A stretch of DNA of 18,023 nt from Intestinimonas sp052065695 (GTDB lineage: Bacteria; Bacillota; Clostridia; Oscillospirales; Oscillospiraceae). The translations under genes and the position numbers were made by a program. The stretch lies in NCBI RefSeq assembly GCF_052065695.1, contig NZ_JBQHTM010000055.1, positions 1 through 18,023 on the forward strand. The letters run 5' to 3'. Below the pieces are notes generated by a model. That model saw nothing but the letters and a program-made list of their open reading frames with translations. It had not been told where the DNA came from and did no database searches. Positions 7,519 through 14,944 of the stretch are shown here, in pieces; positions within the stretch are counted from its first letter, which is position 1, and the number at the start of each line of letters is the position of its first letter.

Positions 7519-9369
7519 GTGACTGACACGCCTATCTTTGACTCCCGGGACCCCCGGTACAAGACTCCCTACGGGGCGGTGGCGTCGGGCGTCCCGGTGC
7601 GCCTCACCCTCCGCCCCTGGCGGGGGGACGGCTGGTCCCGGGCCTTTGTGAAGGCACGGTTTGAGTTCCGAAACGACGAGACGGTGACCCTCCCCATGCC
7701 CTGGACGGGGCTGGACGGGGACCGGGACCTCTTTTCCTGCACCCTGGACACCAGCGGCTATCTGGGCCTGGTGTGGTACTCCTTCCGGCTGGAGCGGCTG
7801 GACGGCAAGGTGCTGGAGCTGCCGGAGCGGCAGCTCACCGTCTATGACGGCACCGTGGAGGTGCCGACTTGGTTCGGGGAGGGAGTCACTTACCAGATCT
7901 TCCCCGACCGGTTCCGCCGCACCGCCGTCCCCGACCCCACCGGCATGGTGGGCGGCCGCAGCGTCCACACCGGCTGGTTTGAGGAGCCGGTGTGGCGGCC
8001 CGATGAGCGGGGCGAGGTCCGCAACCGGGACTTCTTCGGCGGCTCCCTGGCAGGGGTCATGGAGAAGCTGGACTACCTCCAGAGCCTGGGGGTGGAGACC
8101 CTCTACTTCTGCCCCATCTTCGAGGCACCGGAGAACCACCGCTACGGCACCGGCGACTATGAAAAAATCGACCCCATGCTGGGCACCAACGAGGACTTCG
8201 CCCTGCTGTGTGCCGCCGCCCGGGCCAAGGGCATGCGGGTGATATTGGACGGGGTCTTTAACCACCAGGGCTTCGTGAGCCGTTACTTCAACGGGGACGG
8301 CTCCTACCCCGGCCTGGGGGCACATCAGTCCAAGGAGTCCCCCTATTATAGCTGGTACCACTTTTCCCACTGGCCGGACCGCTACGACGCCTGGTGGGGC
8401 ATCTACTCCCTGCCGGCGGTGAACGAGAGCGAGCCCAGCTATGTGGACTATATCATTGAGAACGAGAACAGCATCGTCCGCCGATGGCTGGAGGCAGGGG
8501 CCGACGGCTGGCGGCTGGACGTGGCCGACGAGCTCCCCGACGAGTTCGTGGGCAAGCTCCACGCCGCCGCCCGGGCGGTGAAGCCCGAGGCTGTCATCAT
8601 CGGCGAGGTGTGGGAGGACGGCTCCAACAAGGTGGCCTACGGCGTCCGCCGCAAGCACCTGCTGGGGGGCTATCTGGACGGGCTCATGAACTACCCCTTC
8701 CGCAATGCCCTCCTCACCTGGCTTTTGGCCCACAACGCCGGGGCCTTTCGGGAGACCATGGAAACCCTGCGGGAGAACTACCCCCCCGCCGCCTTTTACT
8801 CCGCCATGAACTCCCTGGGCACCCACGACACCCCCCGCATCCTCACACTGCTGGGGGTGGGGGGCGACTGCGGCGGGGAGAGCAAGGAGTGGCGGTCCAC
8901 CTACCGGCTCACCCCGGAGCAGCGGGCCCTGGGGGTGCAGCGGCTGCGGCTGGCCTCCCTGGTGCAGTACGCCTTCCCGGGCAGCCCCACCACCTACTAC
9001 GGCGATGAGGCGGGCATGGAGGGCTTCGAGGACCCCCTCAACCGCCGCACCTTCCCCTGGGGGAGCGAGGACAAGGACCTCACCGCCTGGTACACCGCCC
9101 TGGGCAGGGCCCGGAAGGAGCTTACCCCCCTGCGGAAGGGCGACATCGCCTATGTGAAGGCGGAGGGGGCGGTGCTGGCCTTTACCCGGACCTGGGAGGG
9201 GGACAGCGTCCTCTGCGCCGCCAACGCCGGCGACCGGCCCACCGTCCTCACCGTGGCCGGCAGCTGGGCCCAGGTGGACGGGTCCATGGTGTGGCCCGCC
9301 AACGCCGAGACCGGCCAGGCCGCCATCCGGCTCGCCCCTATGAGCGGCCTGCTGCTGCGGCGGCTGTAA
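7519..9369 (+). CDS. GH13 alpha-glycosidase (neopullulanase/cyclomaltodextrinase-like)
   Basis: 616 residues, predicted cytoplasmic (no signal peptide). An N-terminal beta-sandwich-like region of about 115 residues is followed by YQIFPDRF, the usual entry to the GH13 TIM barrel. Catalytic motifs: DGVFNHQG (D244, H249), DGWRLDVADE with nucleophile D334, IIGEVWED with acid/base E363, and GTHDTPR with H436-D437. A short C-terminal beta domain ends the protein. It should hydrolyse alpha-glucans or maltodextrins taken up by the cell; exact linkage preference cannot be told. The GTG start at 7519 is the only one that keeps the conserved N-terminal FDSRDPRYKTPYG segment, but upstream Shine-Dalgarno complementarity is poor. 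Confidence 0.9.
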   Translation: MTDTPIFDSRDPRYKTPYGAVASGVPVRLTLRPWRGDGWSRAFVKARFEFRNDETVTLPMPWTGLDGDRDLFSCTLDTSGYLGLVWYSFRLERLDGKVLELPERQLTVYDGTVEVPTWFGEGVTYQIFPDRFRRTAVPDPTGMVGGRSVHTGWFEEPVWRPDERGEVRNRDFFGGSLAGVMEKLDYLQSLGVETLYFCPIFEAPENHRYGTGDYEKIDPMLGTNEDFALLCAAARAKGMRVILDGVFNHQGFVSRYFNGDGSYPGLGAHQSKESPYYSWYHFSHWPDRYDAWWGIYSLPAVNESEPSYVDYIIENENSIVRRWLEAGADGWRLDVADELPDEFVGKLHAAARAVKPEAVIIGEVWEDGSNKVAYGVRRKHLLGGYLDGLMNYPFRNALLTWLLAHNAGAFRETMETLRENYPPAAFYSAMNSLGTHDTPRILTLLGVGGDCGGESKEWRSTYRLTPEQRALGVQRLRLASLVQYAFPGSPTTYYGDEAGMEGFEDPLNRRTFPWGSEDKDLTAWYTALGRARKELTPLRKGDIAYVKAEGAVLAFTRTWEGDSVLCAANAGDRPTVLTVAGSWAQVDGSMVWPANAETGQAAIRLAPMSGLLLRRL

Positions 9370-9508
9370 AATTCTGAAGCTTTGAAAGGAGCGCGTGTAT
9401 TGATGCCTCGTCCCATCTGATGCCCCTCTGTTTCGTTGGGTCCGCCTCCGGCGGGCTTCCCGGTGCTGCCCATTTGGCCGCGCCAGACGAAAACAGGAGG
9501 AAATTCAG

Positions 9509-10432
9509 ATGGATACCAGGCACAATACCGCGCTCTTTTTTGCTGCCTATTTTTTGGAGGGACTGTGCTTTTATGCCCCCGTGGCCACTCTCTACCGCCA
9601 GGCCACCGGGCTCACTCTGGCCCAGATCGGCGCCATCGAGTCGGTGTCGGTGGCCCTCATGCTCCTGCTGGAGCTCCCCTGGGGCAGGGTGGCCGACCGG
9701 CTGGGCCACCGACGGGTTATCGTCCTCTCCACCGCCCTCTACGCCCTCTCCAAGGTGGTCTTTTGGCGGGCAAACGGCTTTGGGGACTTTCTGCTGGAGC
9801 GGGTCATCCTGGCCGTGGCCCTCGCCGGGCTCTCCGGCTGTGACTCCGCCTACCTCTACGCCTGCGGCGACCCGGCGGAGGGCCAGCGGCGCTTCGGCTT
9901 GTGGGGAGCGGTCCAGACCGCCGGGCTGTTGACGGCGGGGGTGTGCTCCACCCTTTTCTTCGGGGACCACTACCGCGCCGCCGCCGGATGGACGGTGGTG
10001 ACCTACGGCCTGGCCGCCCTCCTCACACTCTTTCTCACCGATCCGCCGGGGGAGGCACCGGCCCGGTCGGAGCGTCCGCCCCTCCGCTCCGCCCTGGGGT
10101 GGAGCCTTGCCCACGCCCCCCTGCTGGTGGGGGCCGCCCTCTTTACCGAGACGGTGCAGTTCGTAGCCGTCTTTCTCTCCCAGGTGCAGTACCGCCGCGC
10201 CGGCATCCCCCTCCGGTGGTTCGGCCTCCTTTACGTCCTCACCACCCTGGCCGCCCTGGCGGGTGTCCGGTCCCACCGGCTCACCGGCAGACTGGGAAGG
10301 CGGGGCGGCACCCTCCTGCTGATGGGGGGCGGCGCCGCTGACCTGGGCACCGGCTGGGCCCTCCTGCTGGGGGCGGCCGCCTGCGGCGGGGGATTGGTCC
10401 TCTTTCTGCACGGCATGGGGCGGCTGACATAA
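9509..10432 (+). CDS. MFS transporter, C-terminally short
   Basis: 307 residues, strongly hydrophobic. A major-facilitator pattern is visible: TM1 from about residue 8, TM2, then the loop-2/3 signature GRVADRLGHRR, TM3-TM6, a charged central loop (PPGEAPARSERPP), then TM7-TM10. The protein stops right after TM10, whereas family members normally have 12 segments and 380-420 residues. The stop TAA is followed directly by a strong terminator, and I see no remnant of TM11-12 in another frame. AGGAGG precedes the ATG. Substrate unknown; drug or sugar efflux are generic possibilities. It may be a truncated, possibly non-functional copy. Confidence 0.75.
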   Translation: MDTRHNTALFFAAYFLEGLCFYAPVATLYRQATGLTLAQIGAIESVSVALMLLLELPWGRVADRLGHRRVIVLSTALYALSKVVFWRANGFGDFLLERVILAVALAGLSGCDSAYLYACGDPAEGQRRFGLWGAVQTAGLLTAGVCSTLFFGDHYRAAAGWTVVTYGLAALLTLFLTDPPGEAPARSERPPLRSALGWSLAHAPLLVGAALFTETVQFVAVFLSQVQYRRAGIPLRWFGLLYVLTTLAALAGVRSHRLTGRLGRRGGTLLLMGGGAADLGTGWALLLGAAACGGGLVLFLHGMGRLT

Positions 10433-10437
10433 GAAAA

Positions 10438-10478
10438 AGCGACGGCTTTGGACGTTAGTCCAAAGCCGTCGCTCTTTT
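10438..10478. terminator. Bidirectional terminator between the MFS and QueG-like genes
   Basis: Perfect 16-bp arms at 10438-10453 and 10458-10473 enclose the loop GTTA. CTTTT follows on the plus strand, and a run of five A residues at 10434-10438 gives T residues when read on the minus strand. It sits between two convergent genes and can serve both. Confidence 0.92.
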
Positions 10479-11304
10479 ATTTCTCCTCTTTCAGCTTCAG
10501 GTTGCGCTCCAGCACGCCGGGGCCACGCCAGGTGAATGCCCGGTCCGGGAAGGCGGCCTGGAACTGTTTCCAGGTGGAGTTTTCCACATCTTTTGGGGTA
10601 AGTGTGGAAAGAAGTCCGTCCCGGAACTCCGGCAGGGGCGTGATGGGCACATCCCGGTTGTAGGGGCAGACGGTCTGACAGGCGTCGCAGCCCCAGATGA
10701 GGTTGTGACGGCGGAGAAGGCCGGTCTGCTCCGCTGTCAGCTCCCCCTTGCGCTGGGTGAGCTCGGAGAGACATTTGGAAATGTCAAAACCGTTGGGGCC
10801 CAGGGCTTTTCCGGGACAGGCGGCCAGGCAGGCGCCGCAGCCGACGCAGTCTGGGGAGGGCGCGGGGGCGGAGGGCAGGGGCAGGTCGGTGAGGACCGTG
10901 GCCAGAAAGAGCCAGCTCCCCCAGGGGGGCAGGATGACGAGGCCGTTTTTCCCCCGGAGGCCCAGCCCGGCCAGGGCGGCGGCCTCCCGCTCCGGCAGGG
11001 GGGAGTTGTCCACAAGTGGGACAAATTTGTGGAAAGGGTGGTGTGCCTCCAGGGCGGCGCAGACGGGAGTCAGCCGCCGGGCCAGGGCGGTGTGGTAGTC
11101 CTCCCCACGGGCGTAGCGGGACAGGTTGCCGGGGGTCTCCCCGGCGTAGTAGGGGAAGGCGGCCACATACACCCCGGCGGGGGCGGGACAGAGCCCCTCC
11201 GCCTTGGCCTGAGCATGCTCATCCATGTGGGGCAGCAGGTCGGCGTAGGCGCAGGTCCCCCACCCGGCCGCTCCGGCCCGGGTCCAGAGGGTATCCAGTT
11301 CCAT
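10477..11304 (-). CDS. QueG-like epoxyqueuosine reductase, short form
   Basis: 275 residues. The QueG family reduces epoxyqueuosine to queuosine in tRNA with cobalamin and two [4Fe-4S] clusters. The signature region is present: VDNSPLPEREAAALAGLG with the Asp at 99 matching the catalytic aspartate of QueG, then GKNGLVI and GSWLFLATVLTDLPL. Cluster cysteines: C153, C156, C159, C163 and C206, C209, C213, with C178 nearby. Standard QueG has about 380 residues; the C-terminal HEAT-like tRNA-binding part is missing and the chain ends soon after the second cluster. AAGGGAG eight bases before the ATG fixes the start; the frame is open further upstream without a good RBS. It may be an active short QueG or a paralogue with another substrate. 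Confidence 0.8.
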   Translation of the reverse strand: MELDTLWTRAGAAGWGTCAYADLLPHMDEHAQAKAEGLCPAPAGVYVAAFPYYAGETPGNLSRYARGEDYHTALARRLTPVCAALEAHHPFHKFVPLVDNSPLPEREAAALAGLGLRGKNGLVILPPWGSWLFLATVLTDLPLPSAPAPSPDCVGCGACLAACPGKALGPNGFDISKCLSELTQRKGELTAEQTGLLRRHNLIWGCDACQTVCPYNRDVPITPLPEFRDGLLSTLTPKDVENSTWKQFQAAFPDRAFTWRGPGVLERNLKLKEEK

Positions 11305-11333
11305 GACGAGCACTCCCTTCATGATCTTTGCAG

Positions 11334-11352
11334 GGGCGGCGATTAGCCGCCC
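11334..11352. repeat. Short GC-rich hairpin repeat
   Basis: GGGCGGC at 11334-11340 and GCCGCCC at 11346-11352 pair perfectly around GATTA. It lies between two divergent genes, upstream of the plus-strand promoter. It shares sequence with the hairpins at 12079 and 15445. Confidence 0.55.
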
Positions 11353-11380
11353 AATGGCCCAGGGCGTCGGGCGCCTCGGG

Positions 11381-11409
11381 TTGACAGAGTGTGAAAAATC
11401 GGATAGGAT
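11381..11409 (+). promoter_or_regulatory. Strong sigma-A promoter for the membrane-anchored protein
   Basis: A consensus TTGACA at 11381-11386 and TAGGAT at 11404-11409 have 17-base spacing. Predicted transcription start is near 11416, giving a leader of about 40 nt. Confidence 0.8.
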
Positions 11410-11455
11410 GGGCCTGAAAGGCCCGGATAAAAATAGATGGAAGGGAGCGGGACAT

Positions 11456-11965
11456 ATGAAAGGGTATACCGGCCGCCGGAGCGGGTGGAAGTGGGGCCTG
11501 CTGGTCCTGGCCGCGGCGCTCATCCTGGCGGGCGTCCTGGGCTTTCGGTGGTGGAACGGACAGAGCCGCACTGTGGTCATGTCCGACCGGGAGCGGGAGA
11601 CCTACGGCCTCTACCGGGTGACTCCGCCCGACGGGGAAAGGACCGCCCTCACCGCGGAAGGGCTGCTGACACACTGTACCCCAGAAACCACGGAGGTGCT
11701 GGACAACGACGGCGAGCCTCTGGAGGGGGTCACCTACACCTCCGATGTGCTGGAGGACTGGCTGCCGGACTGCCAGGCGCTGCGGGGGATCTCCGGCCTG
11801 GACGGGCTCCTGTATATCGTCTATGGCACCAACGCGGGCCAAGAGGTATGGCTCACCTATGGAGCAGAGGGCCTCACGGAGCAACTGGTCTACGAGCCGG
11901 ATACAGATACCCTCTACCAGCCGGTGACGGGAGAGAAGACCTTCCACTTCCGGCATGGAAAATAG
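11456..11965 (+). CDS. Membrane-anchored protein of unknown function (169 aa)
   Basis: I do not recognise a family. Residues 1-12 are basic, 13-33 form one hydrophobic segment (LLVLAAALILAGVLGF), and the rest is a polar domain of about 135 residues expected outside the membrane. No lipobox and no clear signal-peptidase site follow, so a signal anchor is more likely than secretion. Two cysteines, C74 and C106, could form a disulfide. The C-terminal half alternates hydrophobic and polar residues as in a small beta-rich fold. AAGGGAG precedes the ATG at 11456. With its own consensus promoter and a strong terminator at 11985 it is a single-gene unit. A longer frame back to 11303 is rejected because it runs upstream of the promoter. 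Confidence 0.8.
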   Translation: MKGYTGRRSGWKWGLLVLAAALILAGVLGFRWWNGQSRTVVMSDRERETYGLYRVTPPDGERTALTAEGLLTHCTPETTEVLDNDGEPLEGVTYTSDVLEDWLPDCQALRGISGLDGLLYIVYGTNAGQEVWLTYGAEGLTEQLVYEPDTDTLYQPVTGEKTFHFRHGK

Positions 11966-11984
11966 CGGAACAGTACCGGATCAC

Positions 11985-12016
11985 AGCCGGGGCGGCAAAG
12001 GCCGCCCCGGCTTTTT
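11985..12016 (+). terminator. Intrinsic terminator of the membrane-anchored protein gene
   Basis: Perfect 12-bp GC-rich arms at 11985-11996 and 12001-12012 with loop AAAG, followed by TTTT at 12013-12016. It is 20 nt past the stop codon. Confidence 0.92.
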
Positions 12017-12023
12017 GTGTACC

Positions 12024-12047
12024 GGGCGCGTCTGGGAAGCCGCGCCC
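12024..12047. repeat. Short GC-rich hairpin repeat
   Basis: GGGCGCG at 12024-12030 pairs with CGCGCCC at 12041-12047 around a 10-nt loop, followed by TACAAAT. It is the first of two such hairpins in the 105 bases between two terminators. Confidence 0.5.
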
Positions 12048-12078
12048 TACAAATATAACAGTCCCACACCGGCACGGC

Positions 12079-12097
12079 GGGCGGCTGATAGCCGCCC
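12079..12097. repeat. Short GC-rich hairpin repeat
   Basis: GGGCGGCT at 12079-12086 pairs with AGCCGCCC at 12090-12097 around GAT, followed by CTACGG. Nearly the same arms occur at 11334-11352 and 15445-15463. Confidence 0.55.
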
Positions 12098-12121
12098 CTA
12101 CGGAGGAGTGTCCGCCATATG

Positions 12122-12160
12122 AAAAAAACCGGGCGGGCGGATGTGGTTCCGCCCGCCCGG
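12122..12160 (-). terminator. Intrinsic terminator of pnp
   Basis: On the minus strand, arms at 12160-12149 and 12140-12129 (12 GC-rich pairs plus one A-T) form a hairpin followed by seven T residues (A run at 12122-12128 on the plus strand). It lies 14 nt beyond the pnp stop codon. Confidence 0.92.
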
Positions 12161-12174
12161 TCACTTGGGCGTTC

Positions 12175-14316
12175 TTACTTCTTCAGGCCGGGGTTGTTCT
12201 CGATCTCCCGGAGGGCGTCCTTGTAGGACAGGTTCACGCGGCCCTTCTCGTCGATCTCGATGACCTTGACCCAGATCATGTCGCCGATGTTGACCACATC
12301 CTCACACTTCTCCACGCGGCGGTTGGAGAGCTTGGAGATGTGGACCATGCCGTCCTTGCCGGGAGCCAGCTCCACGAAGGCGCCGAAGGGCAGGATGCGG
12401 ACCACCTTGCCGTAGTACAGCTGACCCACCTCGGGCACAAAGACGATGGTCTCGATGGTCTTTTTGGCGGCGTCGCAGGAGGCCTTGTCCACGCCGGCAA
12501 TGTAGATGGTGCCGTCGTCCTCGATGTCGATCTTGGCGCCGGTGTCGGCGCAGATCTTCTGGATGACCTTGCCGCCGGAGCCGATGACCTCGCGGATCTT
12601 GTCGGGGTCGATCTTCATCTTGACCATCTTGGGGGCGGTGTCGGCCACGTCCTCCCGGGGCTTGGAGATGCAGGGGAGCATGATCTCGTCCAGGATGGCG
12701 TAGCGGGCGTCCTTGGTGATCTCCAGGGCCTCCTTGATGATGGCGTGGGAGAGGCCGTCGTTCTTGATGTCCATCTGGATGGCGGTGATACCGGCCTTGG
12801 TGCCGGCCACCTTGAAGTCCATCTCGCCGTGGAAGTCCTCCACGCCCTGGATGTCGATGAAGGTGGTGAAGCCGCCGTCATCGTCCTGGATGAGGCCGCA
12901 GGAGATGCCGGCCACGGGGGCCTTGATGGGCACGCCGGCGTCCATAAGGGCCAGGGTGGAGCCGCAGATGGAGCCCTGGGAGGTGGAGCCGTTGGAGCTC
13001 AGGACCTCGGAGACCACGCGGATGGCGTAGGGGAACTCCTCCACGGGGGGGATGACGGGGTCCAGAGCGCGCTCGGCCAGGGCGCCGTGGCCCTTCTCGC
13101 GGCGGTTGGTGGACCGGGCGGCACGGGCCTCACCGGTGGAGTAGGCGGGGAAGTTGTAGTGGTGCATGTACCGCTTCTCCTCCTCCTCCCAGATGGTGTC
13201 CAGCTTCTGGGCGGCGGAGAGGGTGTTCAGGGTGCAGATGGAGAGGACCTGGGTCTGGCCGCGGGTGAAGAGGCCGGAGCCGTGGACCTTGGGCAGGACG
13301 CCCACCTCGGCGGCCAGGGGACGGATCTCGTTCTTGGCGCGGCCGTCCACGCGGTGGCCCTCCAGGAGCCAGGCCTTGACGATCTTCTTCTGGAACTTGT
13401 AGGTGATCTCCTCCAGGTACTGGTCCATGTCGGGGTGGCTCTCCAGGTACTTCTCGTGCCACTTCTCGATCATGGCGTTCCAGCGGGCCTCCCGGATGTT
13501 CTTGTCGTCGGTGTCCATGGCGGCCTTGGCCTCGTCCATGAAATTGGCCACGATGTCGTCGAAGAGCTCCTGGTCGAAGGCGGCGTGGTCGTAGGTCATC
13601 TTCTCACGGCCGATCTCGGCCACGATGGTGTTGATGAAGGCCACCTGCTTGCGGCACTCCTCGTGGGCCTGGAGGATGGCGTCATACATGATGTCGTCGG
13701 GGATCTGGTCGGCGCCGGCCTCGATCATGATGACCTTGCCGTCGGTGGCGGCCACAGTGAGGTCCAGCTTGGAGGCGTGCTTCTGCTCCTGGGTGGGGTT
13801 CTTGACGATCTGGCCGTCCACATAGCCCATCTCCATGCAGCCGATGGGGCCGGCCCAGGGGATCTCGGAGTAGGCCAGGCAGGCGGACACGCCGATCATG
13901 GCGGTCATCTCGGGAGAGCAGTCCCGGTCCACGCTCATGACGGTGCAGGTGACCACCACGTCGTTGCGGAAGTCGTAGGGGAAGAGGGGGCGGATGGAGC
14001 GGTCGATGACACGGGCGGCCAGCACGGCGGGCAGGGAGGGCTGGCCCTCACGGCGCATGAAGGAGCCGGGAATGCGGCCCACGGCGTAGAGCTTCTCCTC
14101 GAAGTCCACGCTCAGGGGGAAGAAGTCCACGCCGTCCCGGGGACGGGGGGCGGCGGTGACGGCCACCAGCACGGTGGTCTCGCCGTAGGAGACCATGGCG
14201 GAGGCGGTGGCAAGCTCGGCCACCTTGCCCACGTCGATGGTGAGGGGACGGCCGCACAGGTCCATCTTGTAGGTCTTGTGGTTGGGGAACTGCTTGTGAG
14301 TGATGACGGTTGACAT
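12175..14316 (-). CDS. pnp: Polyribonucleotide nucleotidyltransferase (PNPase)
   Basis: 713 residues, full length. PNPase degrades RNA 3' to 5' by phosphorolysis as a trimer and is a core part of the RNA decay machinery. Two RNase PH-type domains are followed by a KH domain with the VIGSGGK motif (residues 577-583) and a C-terminal S1 domain (about 624-695, with YYGKVVRILPFGAFVEL). The catalytic aspartates of the second core are visible in GVEDFHGEMDFKVAGT (D494 and D500, matching E. coli D486 and D492). AAAGGAGG six bases before the ATG is a very strong RBS. rpsO lies immediately upstream on the same strand, the order found in many bacteria, and the leader contains a long hairpin that may control pnp. 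Confidence 0.97.
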   Translation of the reverse strand: MSTVITHKQFPNHKTYKMDLCGRPLTIDVGKVAELATASAMVSYGETTVLVAVTAAPRPRDGVDFFPLSVDFEEKLYAVGRIPGSFMRREGQPSLPAVLAARVIDRSIRPLFPYDFRNDVVVTCTVMSVDRDCSPEMTAMIGVSACLAYSEIPWAGPIGCMEMGYVDGQIVKNPTQEQKHASKLDLTVAATDGKVIMIEAGADQIPDDIMYDAILQAHEECRKQVAFINTIVAEIGREKMTYDHAAFDQELFDDIVANFMDEAKAAMDTDDKNIREARWNAMIEKWHEKYLESHPDMDQYLEEITYKFQKKIVKAWLLEGHRVDGRAKNEIRPLAAEVGVLPKVHGSGLFTRGQTQVLSICTLNTLSAAQKLDTIWEEEEKRYMHHYNFPAYSTGEARAARSTNRREKGHGALAERALDPVIPPVEEFPYAIRVVSEVLSSNGSTSQGSICGSTLALMDAGVPIKAPVAGISCGLIQDDDGGFTTFIDIQGVEDFHGEMDFKVAGTKAGITAIQMDIKNDGLSHAIIKEALEITKDARYAILDEIMLPCISKPREDVADTAPKMVKMKIDPDKIREVIGSGGKVIQKICADTGAKIDIEDDGTIYIAGVDKASCDAAKKTIETIVFVPEVGQLYYGKVVRILPFGAFVELAPGKDGMVHISKLSNRRVEKCEDVVNIGDMIWVKVIEIDEKGRVNLSYKDALREIENNPGLKK

Positions 14317-14347
14317 GTTGTTCCTCCTTTGTGATGTGGATGCACGT

Positions 14348-14436
14348 CAGAGCCGTCAGGCCGTTTTTAGCATTTGAACGCGGGTCCGGGCTTTCCGGGC
14401 ACAGGTTCAACTGCTAAAAAAGCCGTTTGGGCTCTG
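14348..14436 (-). promoter_or_regulatory. Long imperfect hairpin in the pnp leader, candidate RNase III site
   Basis: Two 32-nt arms, 14348-14379 and 14405-14436, are imperfect inverted repeats. The outer 7 pairs match, 9 positions form a mostly unpaired interior loop, and 15 of the inner 16 pairs match, around a 25-nt loop. TGAACGCGGGT also occurs as a direct repeat next to both arms (about 14374 and 14434). In the minus-strand transcript the hairpin ends about 31 nt before the pnp ATG. In E. coli, RNase III cleaves a hairpin at this position between rpsO and pnp and PNPase then destabilises its own mRNA; an equivalent role here is inferred. Confidence 0.65.
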
Positions 14437-14462
14437 AACGCGGGTGGAAAATGGGGTGGATT

Positions 14463-14496
14463 GGAAGAAAGGGTGGTGCGGAAGCCCACACCACCC
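14463..14496 (-). terminator. Probable partial terminator after rpsO
   Basis: On the minus strand GGGTGGTG (14496-14489) pairs with CACCACCC (14478-14471) around a 10-nt loop, followed by TTTCTTCC. The T run is interrupted, so read-through into pnp is likely. It starts 13 nt after the rpsO stop. Confidence 0.6.
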
Positions 14497-14508
14497 TCAT
14501 TCACTTCA

Positions 14509-14775
14509 TTACTTTCTGATGCCCAGCTTAGCGATAATGGCGCGGTAACGCTCCACGTCCTTCTTGGCCAGGTAGTCCAGCATCTTGCGGCGCTTACCGA
14601 CCATCTTCAGCAGGCCGCGGCGGCTGTGGTTGTCGTGGATGTGGATCTTCAGGTGCTCGGTGAGCTCCTGGATGCGGGCGGTCAGAATGGCGATCTGCAC
14701 CTCGGGGGAGCCGGTGTCAGTGGGATGGGTGCGGTTGGCCTCAATGACGGCCGTCTTTTCGTCCTTACGGATCAT
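14509..14775 (-). CDS. rpsO: 30S ribosomal protein S15
   Basis: 88 residues, the standard length. The protein binds the central domain of 16S rRNA and nucleates assembly of the 30S platform. Family signatures are present: HPTDTGSPEVQIAILTARI, LTEHLKIHIHDNHSRRGLL, MVGKRRKMLDYL and the ending RYRAIIAKLGIRK. The start at 14775 gives MIRKDEK, the usual S15 beginning, with AAAGGTGGA seven bases upstream; a GTG four codons earlier overlaps that RBS and is rejected. It is followed by a leaky-looking terminator and pnp. Confidence 0.97.
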   Translation of the reverse strand: MIRKDEKTAVIEANRTHPTDTGSPEVQIAILTARIQELTEHLKIHIHDNHSRRGLLKMVGKRRKMLDYLAKKDVERYRAIIAKLGIRK

Positions 14776-14914
14776 GGAAAATTCCACCTTTCATCTGATT
14801 TGCCCGAGGGCTGCGTAACGGGCGGGTGAAAACCCCCGCGTGAGAGCGGGCTGTGTCCCGGAACGAGGCATCTGGGCGTTCTTGGCACTTTGCGTGCCAT
14901 AGTAGATTATCATA
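14776..14914 (-). promoter_or_regulatory. rpsO promoter and structured leader
   Basis: On the minus strand a -10 candidate TATGAT (14914-14909, overlapping GATAAT 14911-14906) is present, but no good -35 is found. Transcription would start near 14902, so the leader is about 125 nt. It opens with a 5-bp hairpin (14898-14884, GGCAC/GTGCC). Further on, the block at 14839-14835 can pair either with 14850-14846 or with 14826-14822, giving mutually exclusive hairpins, and a small GCCC-TC-GGGC hairpin stands before the RBS. S15 represses its own mRNA in several bacteria; such control here is inferred. Confidence 0.45.
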
Positions 14915-14944
14915 TCCTGGCCGTAAAGTAAAGGAAAAATTCCT

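Noticed and set aside
9420..9932. Plus-strand 170-codon frame before and over the MFS gene
   Set aside because: Overlaps the MFS gene in another frame, with Pro/Ser/Arg-rich low-complexity product; the MFS frame has AGGAGG and membrane segments.
12119..12220. Short plus-strand ORF MKKTGRADVV... with GGAGG upstream
   Set aside because: It reads through the pnp terminator hairpin and into antisense pnp; the RBS-like bases flank a hairpin repeat.
11437..14313. Very long plus-strand open frame (958 codons) opposite pnp
   Set aside because: It is the antisense shadow of pnp in GC-rich DNA; its product is a low-complexity Gly/Leu/Asp/Val/His sequence with no domain, while pnp is unmistakable.
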